A DNA stretch of 64,000 nucleotides from Bradyrhizobium sp. G127 (lineage in GTDB: Bacteria; Pseudomonadota; Alphaproteobacteria; Rhizobiales; Xanthobacteraceae), in the NCBI RefSeq assembly GCF_021502575.1, contig NZ_JAKFGN010000002.1:558001-622000 (forward strand), read 5' to 3'. The notes under the pieces are model-generated. The model saw only the letters and a program-made list of their open reading frames with translations, did not search any database and was not told the DNA's origin. Made by a program: the position numbers and the translations under genes. Positions 50,565-62,190 of the stretch are shown in pieces; the first letter of the stretch is position 1, and each line of letters begins with the position of its first letter.

Positions 50565-52289
50565 ATGGCCGATCCGCTGATCGCGCCGCACTCTTCATTG
50601 TTCAGGAAATATTTTCGCGCGCTCTTTGCAGCCGCCGTTGTGCCGCTTCTGATCGCGGGCGGAAGTGAGGCGTGGTTCGGCTATCACGACCAGCGCGCCA
50701 GACTGAACGATCTCCTGAACGCTGAAGCCCGATTTGCGGCCGTAAACATCCAGGATTTCATTGAGGGAATTCGGGACCAGCTTGTCTGGACCGTGCAACT
50801 GCCATGGTCCGACGATACGGGCGAAAGGCGCCGGCTCGACGCCCTGCGCCTGCTCCGCCAGGCACAGGCCGTGGAAAACCTCAGCCTTGTCGATGCCACC
50901 GGGAGAGAACGCCTGTTCGTGTCACGCATCGGCCTGAACAGGATCGAGAGTGGTGATGACCATTCCGAGAAGCCCGCTGTGATAGGAGCCCGTTCAGACC
51001 GGATCTGGTATGGGCCGGTCACATTTCATGATGGCTCGGAGCCCTTCATGACCGTGGCCATCGCGGGTAACCGCTCGGCCGATGGGGTGGCTGTCGCCGA
51101 GGTCAACCTCAAGTTCATCTGGGAAGTGATCTCGGGGATTCGGGTGGGACGCACCGGCGAAGCATTCGTGCTCGACCGGCCGGGACGCCTCGTTGCTCAT
51201 CCGGACATCAGCCTTGTCTTGCGAGCCGACGAAATCGCCCAGCGACCGCTTCAGACCTTGCGGGCAGCCATTCTCGCACGGCCCGGTCAGGCCGCGGCCG
51301 GTCAGGATATTTCCGGAACGACAGTATTGGCGGCGATGGTGCAGATTCCGGGCGTCAACTGGAGCGTCATCGTCAAGCAACCGATCGCCGAGGCATTCGG
51401 GCCGATCTACGCCGCCCTTTGGCGTACAGGAGCTTTGCTCATTGCCGGCGCCGCGCTCGCGGCAATGCTGGCCTACTGGCTGACCCAACGCATGGTGGGA
51501 CCCATACAGTTGCTGGAGGAAGGAGTCGCCCGAATAGGCGCAGGGCAATTCGACCACCGCATCAACCTTGCAACGAGTGACGAATTCGAGCGTCTTGCAA
51601 CCCGGTTCAACGAGATGGCAAGCGAGTTGGCGGTTTCGCAGGAACGCTCCGAACGCATAAGCCGGCTCAAGCGCTTCCTTGCGCCACAAATTGCAGAACT
51701 GATTGACCGCACCGGTGACGACAGCGTTCTCGACGGGCGGCGCGTCGAGGTGGTCGTGGTGTTCTGCGATCTGCGGGGCTTCACCGCATTTTCGGTTCGC
51801 GCCGAACCTGAAACCATCATGGCCGTGCTGCGCGAATACTATGATGCGCTCGAAAGGGTCGTGAGCGCCCATGAAGCAACGCTGATAAACTTCTCCGGTG
51901 ACGGAGCGATGGTACTCGTCAACGCGCCGGTTGCCGTGTCGGATCCGGCGTTGCGCGCCGTCAACATGGCGGGCGACATGCAAAGGAGCGTACAGAAACT
52001 TCTGGCGCACTGGCGCGCGCTGGATCACCAGCTTGGCTTCGGCGTCGGGCTGGCGATGGGACCGGCCACAGTCGGGAGGATCGGATCCGAAGGGCGCCTT
52101 GACTACAGCGCGATTGGCAGCGTCGTGAATCTGGCATCGCGATTGTGTTCGAGCGCGGACGACTCTCAAATCCTGATCGATCGCGTCACAGCTCAGGCGG
52201 TGAGATCGAGCATACCTCTGGTTGAACTGGATGCGCGGACGCTGAAAGGCTTCGACGAGCCCGTTCCGGTATTTTCCGCCGTCATTTGA
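50565..52289 (+). CDS. Membrane class III adenylate/guanylate cyclase with Cache-like sensor and HAMP
   Basis: Encodes 574 residues. An N-terminal helix (about 18-36) and a second one (about 290-310) flank a periplasmic Cache-like sensor. A HAMP domain follows (MVGPIQLLEEGVARIGAGQF to RFNEMASELA), a short coiled linker, then the class III cyclase domain from about 390: FCDLRGFTAFS (first metal aspartate), NFSGDGAMVLVNAP (second) and LDYSAIGSVVNLASRL (the transition-state N and R). Base specificity cannot be fixed. The upstream binding protein could deliver a ligand to the sensor. Signal output would be cAMP or cGMP. Confidence 0.9.
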   Translation: MADPLIAPHSSLFRKYFRALFAAAVVPLLIAGGSEAWFGYHDQRARLNDLLNAEARFAAVNIQDFIEGIRDQLVWTVQLPWSDDTGERRRLDALRLLRQAQAVENLSLVDATGRERLFVSRIGLNRIESGDDHSEKPAVIGARSDRIWYGPVTFHDGSEPFMTVAIAGNRSADGVAVAEVNLKFIWEVISGIRVGRTGEAFVLDRPGRLVAHPDISLVLRADEIAQRPLQTLRAAILARPGQAAAGQDISGTTVLAAMVQIPGVNWSVIVKQPIAEAFGPIYAALWRTGALLIAGAALAAMLAYWLTQRMVGPIQLLEEGVARIGAGQFDHRINLATSDEFERLATRFNEMASELAVSQERSERISRLKRFLAPQIAELIDRTGDDSVLDGRRVEVVVVFCDLRGFTAFSVRAEPETIMAVLREYYDALERVVSAHEATLINFSGDGAMVLVNAPVAVSDPALRAVNMAGDMQRSVQKLLAHWRALDHQLGFGVGLAMGPATVGRIGSEGRLDYSAIGSVVNLASRLCSSADDSQILIDRVTAQAVRSSIPLVELDARTLKGFDEPVPVFSAVI

Positions 52290-52321
52290 AGGAAGTGCGC
52301 AGACTTCCGTCCAGCGAAGTT

Positions 52322-52398
52322 TGGCGCGCTCCGAGAGATTCGAACTCCCGACCCTCGGAATCGAAATCCGATGCTCTATCCAGCTGAGCTAGGAGCGC
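52322..52398 (-). tRNA. tRNA-Arg (anticodon TCG)
   Basis: Acceptor GCGCTCC pairs with GGAGCGC, with G discriminator and encoded CCA. The D arm is GCTCAGCTGGATAGAGC, the anticodon arm TCGGA-TTTCGAT-TCCGA (anticodon TCG, reading CGA and CGG) and the T arm GGGAG-TTCGAAT-CTCTC. 77 bases, all invariant positions normal. Confidence 0.95.
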
Positions 52399-52503
52399 TG
52401 AGGGCCGCACCATAGCCAAGGATGGCATGAAATCCACCCCGAAATGGTGCGGAAAGCCGCTTTTCCGAAATCCACCGGTGGCCCGCCTCTTCGATGGACA
52501 GTC

Positions 52504-55894
<3,391 letters not shown>

Positions 55895-55916
55895 TTTTGC
55901 GCAGGCAAAGCGACAC

Positions 55917-55953
55917 ACTCCGGCGCGGCTCACGCGGCGCCGGAGTTTTTTTT
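55917..55953. terminator. Terminator of katG overlapping the 3' end of the opposing gene
   Basis: ACTCCGGCGC pairs with GCGCCGGAGT across a 10-base loop and is followed by eight T. Its right arm lies within the last codons of the convergent BtuF-like gene, so that gene's C-terminal sequence is constrained by the hairpin. Confidence 0.85.
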
Positions 55954-56742
55954 CAAGAGAGCCTCATCCCACAGCGCTGAAATGATCGCGTCCAACCCGT
56001 CGGTCAAAGCCGCAGGCCCCGGCTGCAGAATCAGCGGCGATTTGATCTCGACGATCCGGTTGTTACGCACGGCAGTGATAGCGTCCCATCCCGGGCGCTG
56101 ACGGATTTTGTCGGGCACAACTTTCTTTCCGCACCATGAGGCAAGAATGACATCCGGGTTTGCCGTGATCACAACCTCCGGCGCGACAATACGATCCTTC
56201 GCGGCCTTCTCTTTGGCAAGCTGCGGAAAAACATCCTCGCCGCCGGCGACTGAAATCAGCTCGGACACCCAACCGATCCCACTGATAAGCGGATCGTCCC
56301 ACTCCTCGAAATAGACTTTCGGCCGCGACGGTCGCGCGCGCGCGGCTTCGGCGACATCGGCAAGCCGTCGCTCGAATTGCGACGCGAGTTCATCCGCCTT
56401 CCCTGCCTCACCGATCAGCCCGCCCAGCGTGCGGATCATCGCGAGAATTCCGGCAACGTCGCGCTGGTTGAAGACATGCACCGCCACCCCTGCCCGCACC
56501 AGATCGGCGACGATGTCCGCCTGCAAATCGGAAAACGCCAGCACGAGATCGGGCTCCAGCGCGAGCACCTTGGGAATGTCCGCGGAGATGAATGCCGAGA
56601 CGCGCGACTTCTCACGCCGCACTTGCGGCGGCCGTACGGCGTAGCCCGACACGCCGATGATGCGATCCTGCTCGCCCAGCAGATACAGCGTCTCTACGGT
56701 TTCTTCGGTGAGACACACGATCCTGCGCGGAGGAAAAGGCAT
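55930..56742 (-). CDS. BtuF-like cobalamin/siderophore-binding protein, no signal peptide seen
   Basis: Encodes 270 residues of the class III periplasmic binding fold: RIVCLTEETVETLYLLGEQDRIIGVSGYA, PKVLALEPDLVLAFSDLQADI, and VYFEEWDDPLISGIGWVSELI (the ligand-pocket tryptophans), ending near the katG terminator. It resembles the cobalamin-binding protein group. From ATG 56742 the protein starts directly at the fold (MPFPPRRIVCLTEET), so no export signal is visible; it may be a cytoplasmic member, as some of this group are, or the start is further upstream beyond what is open. No transporter genes are adjacent. Confidence 0.82.
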   Translation of the reverse strand: MPFPPRRIVCLTEETVETLYLLGEQDRIIGVSGYAVRPPQVRREKSRVSAFISADIPKVLALEPDLVLAFSDLQADIVADLVRAGVAVHVFNQRDVAGILAMIRTLGGLIGEAGKADELASQFERRLADVAEAARARPSRPKVYFEEWDDPLISGIGWVSELISVAGGEDVFPQLAKEKAAKDRIVAPEVVITANPDVILASWCGKKVVPDKIRQRPGWDAITAVRNNRIVEIKSPLILQPGPAALTDGLDAIISALWDEALLKKNSGAA

Positions 56743-56788
56743 GCTGGGGGTCTCGGCAATCGGCGCACGATCGCGCGTCAGGCTCTGA

Positions 56789-57544
56789 CTACGCCGGGAC
56801 CGCGCTCATGCCAATGCGGCCGATGCCGGGAATCTTGATCGCCGGCCGGCGCACGTCGACACCGAGGACCGCGCCGAGGACGTTCAACTCGACACCTTCC
56901 AGCCAGCCGACGGTGACGCCGAGATAGCCGCCAAGCGTCGCGCGAAGGCCGGTGCCCGACGGCGTCCAGCCGAACCACGCGCCGTCATAGGGATAGTCCT
57001 TGCCGATGGCGGTCGGCGGCAGCACCGCCTGCATCTCGGGAACGGCATCGATAATCGCGGCGACGAAGGTGTTCGAGTTCGGCCCGGGCCACGCGCGGTA
57101 GTCGCCGAGGTTGCGGTACTTGTAGCTGTCGATGGCGGCTCGGATTTTCGGAATGAGGACCGCGGCTCTCTCGCCGTCGGCGCGGAAAACTTCTTCGGGG
57201 GCCTGCCCGAACCAGCGCCCGTCCGCGACGAAGCCGTTGACGCGGATCGGCTCGCCCCACGCCGTGTAATCGTAGCGATTGTATCGCGATGCGCCTTTGT
57301 CCTTGAACACGATCCAGGAATGGACCGCGACGATGCCGCGCCAGCGCACCGTTCGCGCGGCATAGATCCGCACCAGCGCATCCGGATGCGCCGACGCCTG
57401 CGGCAGCACGCCCGCGCTGGACCGATCCGCCGCATACCAGTTCGCGGAGGCGCGATCGCTCAGAAAATAGGAGGCGGCGGAGACGCCGATGGGCGCGAAC
57501 AACAGGAACAGAAAAGCCGTCAGAACCATCTTCCACAATCTCAT
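56789..57544 (-). CDS. DUF3750 domain-containing protein
   Basis: Encodes 251 residues with an N-terminal signal or anchor helix (about 5-25). The family text is recognisable: VRIYAARTVRWRGIVAVHSWIVFKD, GPNSNTFVAAIIDAVPEM and PPTAIGKDYPYDGAW, ending in a hydrophobic GLRATLGGYLGVTVGWLEGVELNVLG. The HSWI and NSNTF motifs are shared with a papain-like/NlpC-type group, which raises the possibility of a transglutaminase-like fold. Substrate unknown. It lies between the BtuF-like and NUDIX genes on the same strand, with gaps of 46 and 86 bases. Confidence 0.85.
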   Translation of the reverse strand: MRLWKMVLTAFLFLLFAPIGVSAASYFLSDRASANWYAADRSSAGVLPQASAHPDALVRIYAARTVRWRGIVAVHSWIVFKDKGASRYNRYDYTAWGEPIRVNGFVADGRWFGQAPEEVFRADGERAAVLIPKIRAAIDSYKYRNLGDYRAWPGPNSNTFVAAIIDAVPEMQAVLPPTAIGKDYPYDGAWFGWTPSGTGLRATLGGYLGVTVGWLEGVELNVLGAVLGVDVRRPAIKIPGIGRIGMSAVPA

Positions 57545-57630
57545 CGCGCACCGCTCGCCGGCATACTCTGCCTGTTGCGTGCCTAGAGAATGGTAACGGC
57601 AACCGATGGATTCAATGGCCGCCGGGCCGG

Positions 57631-58440
57631 TCAGGCCCCGGCGACGTTGAAGACGTCCCCGTCATAGCCGGCTTCGATAGGAATGCGCAGGCGCGTGGTT
57701 CCATCCTCGTTCCGGCTCATCTCCGGAACCACCGTCACCACCGGCGTCGTCCGCGCAAAGTCCATCGCCGCCTGCGCGGTTCCAAGCTTGTCGAGCTTGA
57801 TCAGGTTGCGGATGGTCGGGAACGGCAGATTGAAGCGGCCCGACGCGGCGCTGTCGAGCGCCTCTTTCGGCGACAGCCAGACCGAGTCCACAGATTCCTT
57901 GCCGTCGTGCTTGCCGATCTGATCGGCGGGCGCGAGCGCCAGCAGGAAATGCGTGTCGAACCGCTTCGGCAGATTCACTGGCGTGATCCAGTGCGCGAAC
58001 GGCACCAGCAGATCGATTGCGGGCAACAGCGCATGCTGGTGCAGTATATCCGCGAAGCTGACCTTGCCTTCGTCCAGCGCCGTGCGCTGCCGGTCAAGCA
58101 CCGCAAGCTCAGCTCCGGGGATCAGCGCGGAAGAGCCGCGCTGACGCGCAAGCATGATGCCGCTCTCCTCGAATGTCTCGCGAATGCCGCCGATACGGAT
58201 CGCCGCCGCATCGGCATCCAGCCCGCCCCGATCCGACACCAGCGCTGCATCGGCAGCGATCTCGCGATCGCCGGGGTCCATGGCGCCGCCTGGAAACACC
58301 AGCGCGCCGGAACTGAACTCGATCTGGCGATTCCGCTGCACCATGAAGATTTCCATGCCGGGGCCGCTCTCACGCAGCAGCAGCACGGTGGCCGCGGTGC
58401 GCAGCGCCTTCGACGGATCCGATGTGGTGCTTCCGCTCAT
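57631..58440 (-). CDS. NUDIX hydrolase
   Basis: Encodes 269 residues. The Nudix box is present as GGIRETFEESGIML (R-E-x2-E-E-x-G pattern), preceded by VFPGGAMDPGDRE. At 269 residues it is longer than MutT and resembles the CoA-pyrophosphatase/NUDT7-19 group, which would suit the acyl-CoA genes nearby. No signal peptide. It overlaps the DapA-like gene's stop by 4 bases, so the two are translationally coupled. Confidence 0.85.
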   Translation of the reverse strand: MSGSTTSDPSKALRTAATVLLLRESGPGMEIFMVQRNRQIEFSSGALVFPGGAMDPGDREIAADAALVSDRGGLDADAAAIRIGGIRETFEESGIMLARQRGSSALIPGAELAVLDRQRTALDEGKVSFADILHQHALLPAIDLLVPFAHWITPVNLPKRFDTHFLLALAPADQIGKHDGKESVDSVWLSPKEALDSAASGRFNLPFPTIRNLIKLDKLGTAQAAMDFARTTPVVTVVPEMSRNEDGTTRLRIPIEAGYDGDVFNVAGA

Positions 58441-59369
58441 GACAGATTGGCCCGCTTGTCGACGCGCGCGACGCGCGACAACAGATAGTCCACTTCGCTG
58501 CGCGCCAGCGTGCTCATGCTGGAGCCCGGCTTGCGCTGCGCATCGGAGGCAATCTTGCCGCGCTTCTTCAGGACGTACTTGCGCACGGCAAGACCGACAC
58601 CGGGCTGCTGCTCGTAACGGATCAGCGGCAGATGCGCATCGAACAGATCGTGCGCGGCATCGCGCTTGCCGGCCTTGGAGAGATTGACGACATCCACCAG
58701 CAGATCGGGAAACGCGTAGCCGGTCATCGCGCCGTCCACCCCGCGCTCCATTTCGAAGTCGAGAAACAGGCCGCCATTGCCGACGAGGATCGACAAGGGT
58801 TTGAGCGAGCCATCCTTCTGGAATCCGCGCAGCGTCGAGATCTTTTCCAGTCCCGGCCAGTCCTCATGCTTGAGCATCACGCAGGACGGACTGTCCATGA
58901 CGATCTTGCGGATCACCGACGGCGTCATGACCACGGTCAGCGTCAGCGGATAATCCTGCAGCACCCACGGCACATCGGAGCCGACGGCCTCGGTGGCCTG
59001 ACGGAAATAGCCGAGAATCTGTTCGTCCGTGCGCAAGTGCGGCGGCGGCGCGATCATCACGGCGGCGGCGCCCGCATCCATCGATGCGCGCGCCAGCGTG
59101 CGCATCTGGGCAAAGCCCGGCGCGGACACGCCGACGATGATCTGCTTGTCCTTGGCGCGCTTGATGAAACGGGTTGCGACCTGAAGCGATTCATCGGCTT
59201 CCATCTTCGGCGCTTCGCCGAGAATGCCGAGCACGGTGACGCCATTGCAGCCGACCTCGGCGTAGAAGTCCGTCAGACGATCGATGGAATCGTAGTCGAT
59301 ACGGCCGTCGTCGAAGAACGGGGTCGGCGCGATGGCAAAAGTGCCGCTCGCCTCATGGGTCAGCTTCAT
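58437..59369 (-). CDS. Dihydrodipicolinate synthase/N-acetylneuraminate lyase family protein
   Basis: Encodes 310 residues. DapA-family barrel with the Schiff-base lysine in VMLKHED, the tyrosine in VLQDYPL, and GILGEAPKM in place of the usual G-x-x-G-E substrate loop, plus VGNGGLFLDFEM and GAMTGYAF. It is not a canonical lysine-pathway DapA (the T-T motif reads differently), so it probably acts on another 2-keto acid. It overlaps the NUDIX gene by 4 bases and its start follows a 20-bp tandem repeat. Confidence 0.85.
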   Translation of the reverse strand: MKLTHEASGTFAIAPTPFFDDGRIDYDSIDRLTDFYAEVGCNGVTVLGILGEAPKMEADESLQVATRFIKRAKDKQIIVGVSAPGFAQMRTLARASMDAGAAAVMIAPPPHLRTDEQILGYFRQATEAVGSDVPWVLQDYPLTLTVVMTPSVIRKIVMDSPSCVMLKHEDWPGLEKISTLRGFQKDGSLKPLSILVGNGGLFLDFEMERGVDGAMTGYAFPDLLVDVVNLSKAGKRDAAHDLFDAHLPLIRYEQQPGVGLAVRKYVLKKRGKIASDAQRKPGSSMSTLARSEVDYLLSRVARVDKRANLS

Positions 59370-59412
59370 ATGTCAGGTTTCTTTCGTCGGCTGGAATCTG
59401 CGGACTGCCTTT

Positions 59413-59452
59413 ATAACTGGCTTCCGGACAAAATAACTGGCTTCCGGACAAA
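59413..59452. repeat. Tandem duplication, 20-bp unit, two perfect copies
   Basis: The 20-bp unit ATAACTGGCTTCCGGACAAA occurs twice in direct succession. It lies 44 to 83 bases upstream of the DapA-like start codon, where it could alter promoter spacing. Confidence 0.9.
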
Positions 59453-59474
59453 AATCTCGCTTCGGCCTTCACGG

Positions 59475-60335
59475 TCAGGCGAGGACCGTCTTGCCGTTCC
59501 TGATCACGGTGACATTGCGGCTTTTCACGCGACCCTCGAGCGAGATCACGTTGCCGTCCTTCCACAGATCGAACGACACCGTCTCCCCCGGAAACACCGG
59601 CGCGGAGAAGCGCACCGCATGTTGCCTGAACGCGACCGGGTCGTAATCAGCGTAAGTCTGCAACACCGCGCGACAGCTCAAACCATAAGTGCACATGCCA
59701 TGCAGGATCGGACGATCGAATCCGGCCTTCTTCGCAAATTCAGGATCGCTGTGCAGCGGATTACGGTCGCCGCACAGCCGGTAGATCAGAGCCTGATCCG
59801 GCCGCGTTGAAATATCGACACTCAGGTCCGGGGCGCGTTTCGGAATCGGATGCGGCTCGGGCTGACCCTCAGATGGGCCGCCGAAACCGCCATCGCCACG
59901 CGCGAACTGCGAGGCTACCAGTGTCGCCAGATCCTCGCCCTTGTCGTTCTTCAGCACGGTCTTGCGCAGGATCACCGCGCCCTTGTCCTTGCCCTTGTCG
60001 AACACGCCGAGGATGGTCGAATCCGCGGTGATGTTCGCCTGCACCGGCAGCGGCCTGTGGAACGTGATGTCACGCTCGCCATCCACCACCATGACGCGGT
60101 TAACGTCGATCGGACCCGCGGTCGCGCCCCACGCGGCGACCGAGGCATAGGTCGGCACCACCTTCAGTTCGCGCGGCGTGTAGTAGCCCTCATTGACGAA
60201 GGACAATTCCTTCTGATCCATCGGATCGGCGCCCATGCCGATACCGTAGGCGTAGAGCATCACTTCGCGGTCGGTCCACGAATACTTCTGGCCGACATTC
60301 TTGAGCGCCATCACCTCATCGTACTTGATCGGCAT
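59475..60335 (-). CDS. MaoC-family enoyl-CoA hydratase 2-like protein
   Basis: Encodes 286 residues with two hot-dog halves, as in eukaryotic-type hydratase 2. The N-terminal half is non-catalytic in appearance. The C-terminal half carries GDRNPLHSDPEFAKKAGFDRPILHGMCTYG, whose aspartate and histidine are the catalytic pair. Hydrates trans-2-enoyl-CoA to (R)-3-hydroxyacyl-CoA. Lies in the acyl-CoA block with thiolase and OB-fold protein. Start MPIKYDEVMALKNVGQ is the family's. Confidence 0.9.
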   Translation of the reverse strand: MPIKYDEVMALKNVGQKYSWTDREVMLYAYGIGMGADPMDQKELSFVNEGYYTPRELKVVPTYASVAAWGATAGPIDVNRVMVVDGERDITFHRPLPVQANITADSTILGVFDKGKDKGAVILRKTVLKNDKGEDLATLVASQFARGDGGFGGPSEGQPEPHPIPKRAPDLSVDISTRPDQALIYRLCGDRNPLHSDPEFAKKAGFDRPILHGMCTYGLSCRAVLQTYADYDPVAFRQHAVRFSAPVFPGETVSFDLWKDGNVISLEGRVKSRNVTVIRNGKTVLA

Positions 60336-60370
60336 CTTGCCTCCTCCCGCATTCTTTTTATAGCGTGGGC

Positions 60371-60486
60371 CGTCACCCTGAGGTGTGAGGCGCGTAGCGC
60401 CGAGCCTCGAGGGCGACGGAGATATTGCGTGTCAAGCCTTCCTTCGAGGCTCGCCGCGAAGAGCGGCTCGCACCTCAGGATGACGC
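60371..60486. repeat. Inverted pair of REP-like units (CACCCTGAGGTG family)
   Basis: Unit 1 (60371-60419) and unit 2 (60437-60486) are inverted copies: CGTCACCCTGAGGTG and GAGCCTCGA on the left match, in reverse complement, CACCTCAGGATGACG and TCGAGGC on the right. Each unit is itself a hairpin. Unit 2 contains the stop codon (60475-60477) of the OB-fold gene. Confidence 0.8.
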
Positions 60487-60870
60487 GAGTGTAAAGAACG
60501 GCAGCGGCGCGCCGTCGGTCGGCTTGAACACCACTTTCACGCGCTGGCCGATTTTCAAGGCCGTCAGATCGCAATCGACGAAATTCGTCAGCAGCGACGG
60601 GCCTTCATCCAGCGTGACGTAACCCACCGCATACGGCCCGGTCGGTGATTTTCGCATCAGGCTGTAGCTGTAGATCGCGCCCTCGCCCTTGCTCTCTTCC
60701 CATTCCGTCTTGTCCGAGAAACAGAACGGACAAATCGAGCGCGGAAAGTAATGCGGCTCCTTGCAGGCAAGGCAGCGCTTGATGAGAAACTTGCCCTGCT
60801 TCGCGGCTTCCCAGAAATGCGCCGTCTCAGGATTGCCCACGGGCGCTGGATATTTCGGCTTGTCAGTCAT
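60475..60870 (-). CDS. OB-fold / zinc-ribbon protein (DUF35 type) of an acyl-CoA thiolase pair
   Basis: Encodes 131 residues from ATG 60870. An N-terminal rubredoxin-like zinc ribbon (LIKRCLACKEPHYFPRSICPFC) is followed by an OB-fold (GEGAIYSYSLMRKSPTGPYAVGYVTLDEGPSLL, ALKIGQRVKVVF). DUF35 proteins bind SCP-x-type thiolases and act as their partner in acyl-CoA or aromatic/sterol metabolism. The stop of the thiolase and this start overlap as TGATG. The last codons and the stop come from a REP-like unit, so the natural C-terminus may have been replaced. Confidence 0.9.
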   Translation of the reverse strand: MTDKPKYPAPVGNPETAHFWEAAKQGKFLIKRCLACKEPHYFPRSICPFCFSDKTEWEESKGEGAIYSYSLMRKSPTGPYAVGYVTLDEGPSLLTNFVDCDLTALKIGQRVKVVFKPTDGAPLPFFTLASS

Positions 60871-62021
60871 CACACACGCTCCAGAATAGCGGTCGATGCC
60901 GCATGCCGCACACCCAGCAATCCGCCGGTGCCGTGCACCAACGCCAGATCGCAATTCGGAACCTGAACCTTCGGATGCGCCTCGCCGCGCAACTGCCGCA
61001 CCGCCTCGATGATCTTGGTGATGCCACCGCGATTGATCGGATGGTTGTTGCACAGTCCGCCGCCGTCGGTGTTCCACGGCAATTTTCCGACGCCGGAAAT
61101 CAGGTTGCCGTCGGCAACGAACTTGCCGCCGTCGCCCTTCTTGCAGAAACCGAGGTCTTCAAGCTGGATCACCACCGTGATGGTGAAGCTGTCATAGATC
61201 GACGCGTACTTGATGTCCTTCGGCGTGACGCCCGCCTCGGCAAACGCGGTCGGGCCACTCCAGACACCGGCGGAGTATGTCAGATCGAGGTTGCGGCCGC
61301 CGTTCGGCCCCTTGTTCGATTCACCGTGCCCGGTGAGACGCACCAGCGGACGCTTCAGCGACTTCGCAATCTCAGGCGTGGTGACGATCACCGCACCGCC
61401 GCCATCGGACACAACGCAGCAATCCAGCCGATGCAGCGGGTCGGAAATCATCGGCGAATTGACAACGTCCTCCACCGTGACGACATCGCGCAGCATCGCA
61501 TGCGGGTTGTATTGCGCGTGATGGGACGCCGCGACCTTGACCCACGCAAGCTGTTCGCTGGTGGTGCCGAAGTCGTGCATGTGGCGCATCGCGCACATGC
61601 CGTAAGCGTTGTGGGTGGTCGGCCCATAGGCGAGTTCGAAATCCATCTCGGGGCCATAGGCGCGCGGCGGCATCGGACCGGTGCGCGGCTTGCCGGCCAG
61701 CGTGATCAGCGCGACGGAACATTTGCCGGCGGCAATGGCTTCCGCGGCATGGCCCAGCGCGATGATGTAGGAACAGCCGCCGGTTTCGGTGGAGTCCAGA
61801 TGGCGCAGCTTGTTGAGGCCGAGATAATCGGACATCTGCCAGATGCCGCCCGGCGCATCGCCGGCGCAGAAATAGCCGTCAATATCGGCCCTGGTCAGGC
61901 CGGCGTCGTCAAGCGCGCCCTTGGCGACCTCTGCGTGAAGCTGGGCTGTCGATTTGTCGGGTGCGTGCCGGGTCGGATGCTCGTAAATCCCGGCGATGTA
62001 GGCCTTGTTCTTGATTGTCAA
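60870..62021 (-). CDS. SCP-x-type thiolase/acetyl-CoA acetyltransferase-like protein
   Basis: Encodes 383 residues. I choose TTG 62021 because GGAGA lies 6 bases upstream and the protein then begins MTIKNKAYIAGIYEHPT; no ATG is nearby. Features: VDGY-type FCAGDAPGG, DSTETGGCSYIIALGHA (nucleophile cysteine in GGCS), DSFTITVVIQLEDLGFC, the active-site NNHPINRGG and HGTGGLLG. This is the non-decarboxylating SCP-x group rather than FadA. It is coupled to the OB-fold protein gene, forming a thiolase-DUF35 complex. Confidence 0.9.
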   Translation of the reverse strand: MTIKNKAYIAGIYEHPTRHAPDKSTAQLHAEVAKGALDDAGLTRADIDGYFCAGDAPGGIWQMSDYLGLNKLRHLDSTETGGCSYIIALGHAAEAIAAGKCSVALITLAGKPRTGPMPPRAYGPEMDFELAYGPTTHNAYGMCAMRHMHDFGTTSEQLAWVKVAASHHAQYNPHAMLRDVVTVEDVVNSPMISDPLHRLDCCVVSDGGGAVIVTTPEIAKSLKRPLVRLTGHGESNKGPNGGRNLDLTYSAGVWSGPTAFAEAGVTPKDIKYASIYDSFTITVVIQLEDLGFCKKGDGGKFVADGNLISGVGKLPWNTDGGGLCNNHPINRGGITKIIEAVRQLRGEAHPKVQVPNCDLALVHGTGGLLGVRHAASTAILERV

Positions 62022-62027
62022 AAGATG

Positions 62028-62032
62028 TCTCC
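62028..62032 (-). promoter_or_regulatory. Ribosome binding site fixing a TTG start
   Basis: On the minus strand GGAGA is followed by CATCTT and then the TTG start of the thiolase gene. Confidence 0.6.
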
Positions 62033-62190
62033 GCTGGAAGTCTCCCGCGGAATATCTCGCGCGCCTGCGCCGGCTTGGCAAGCATCTTGAGTTTCGCAGG
62101 GCGAACGAAGGCGATCTGCGAATACCAGCATCGCGCGGCCGATGAATTGACTGCGGCGAGGAAAGCGCCGCAGTCATGTCCTGTCAGAAT

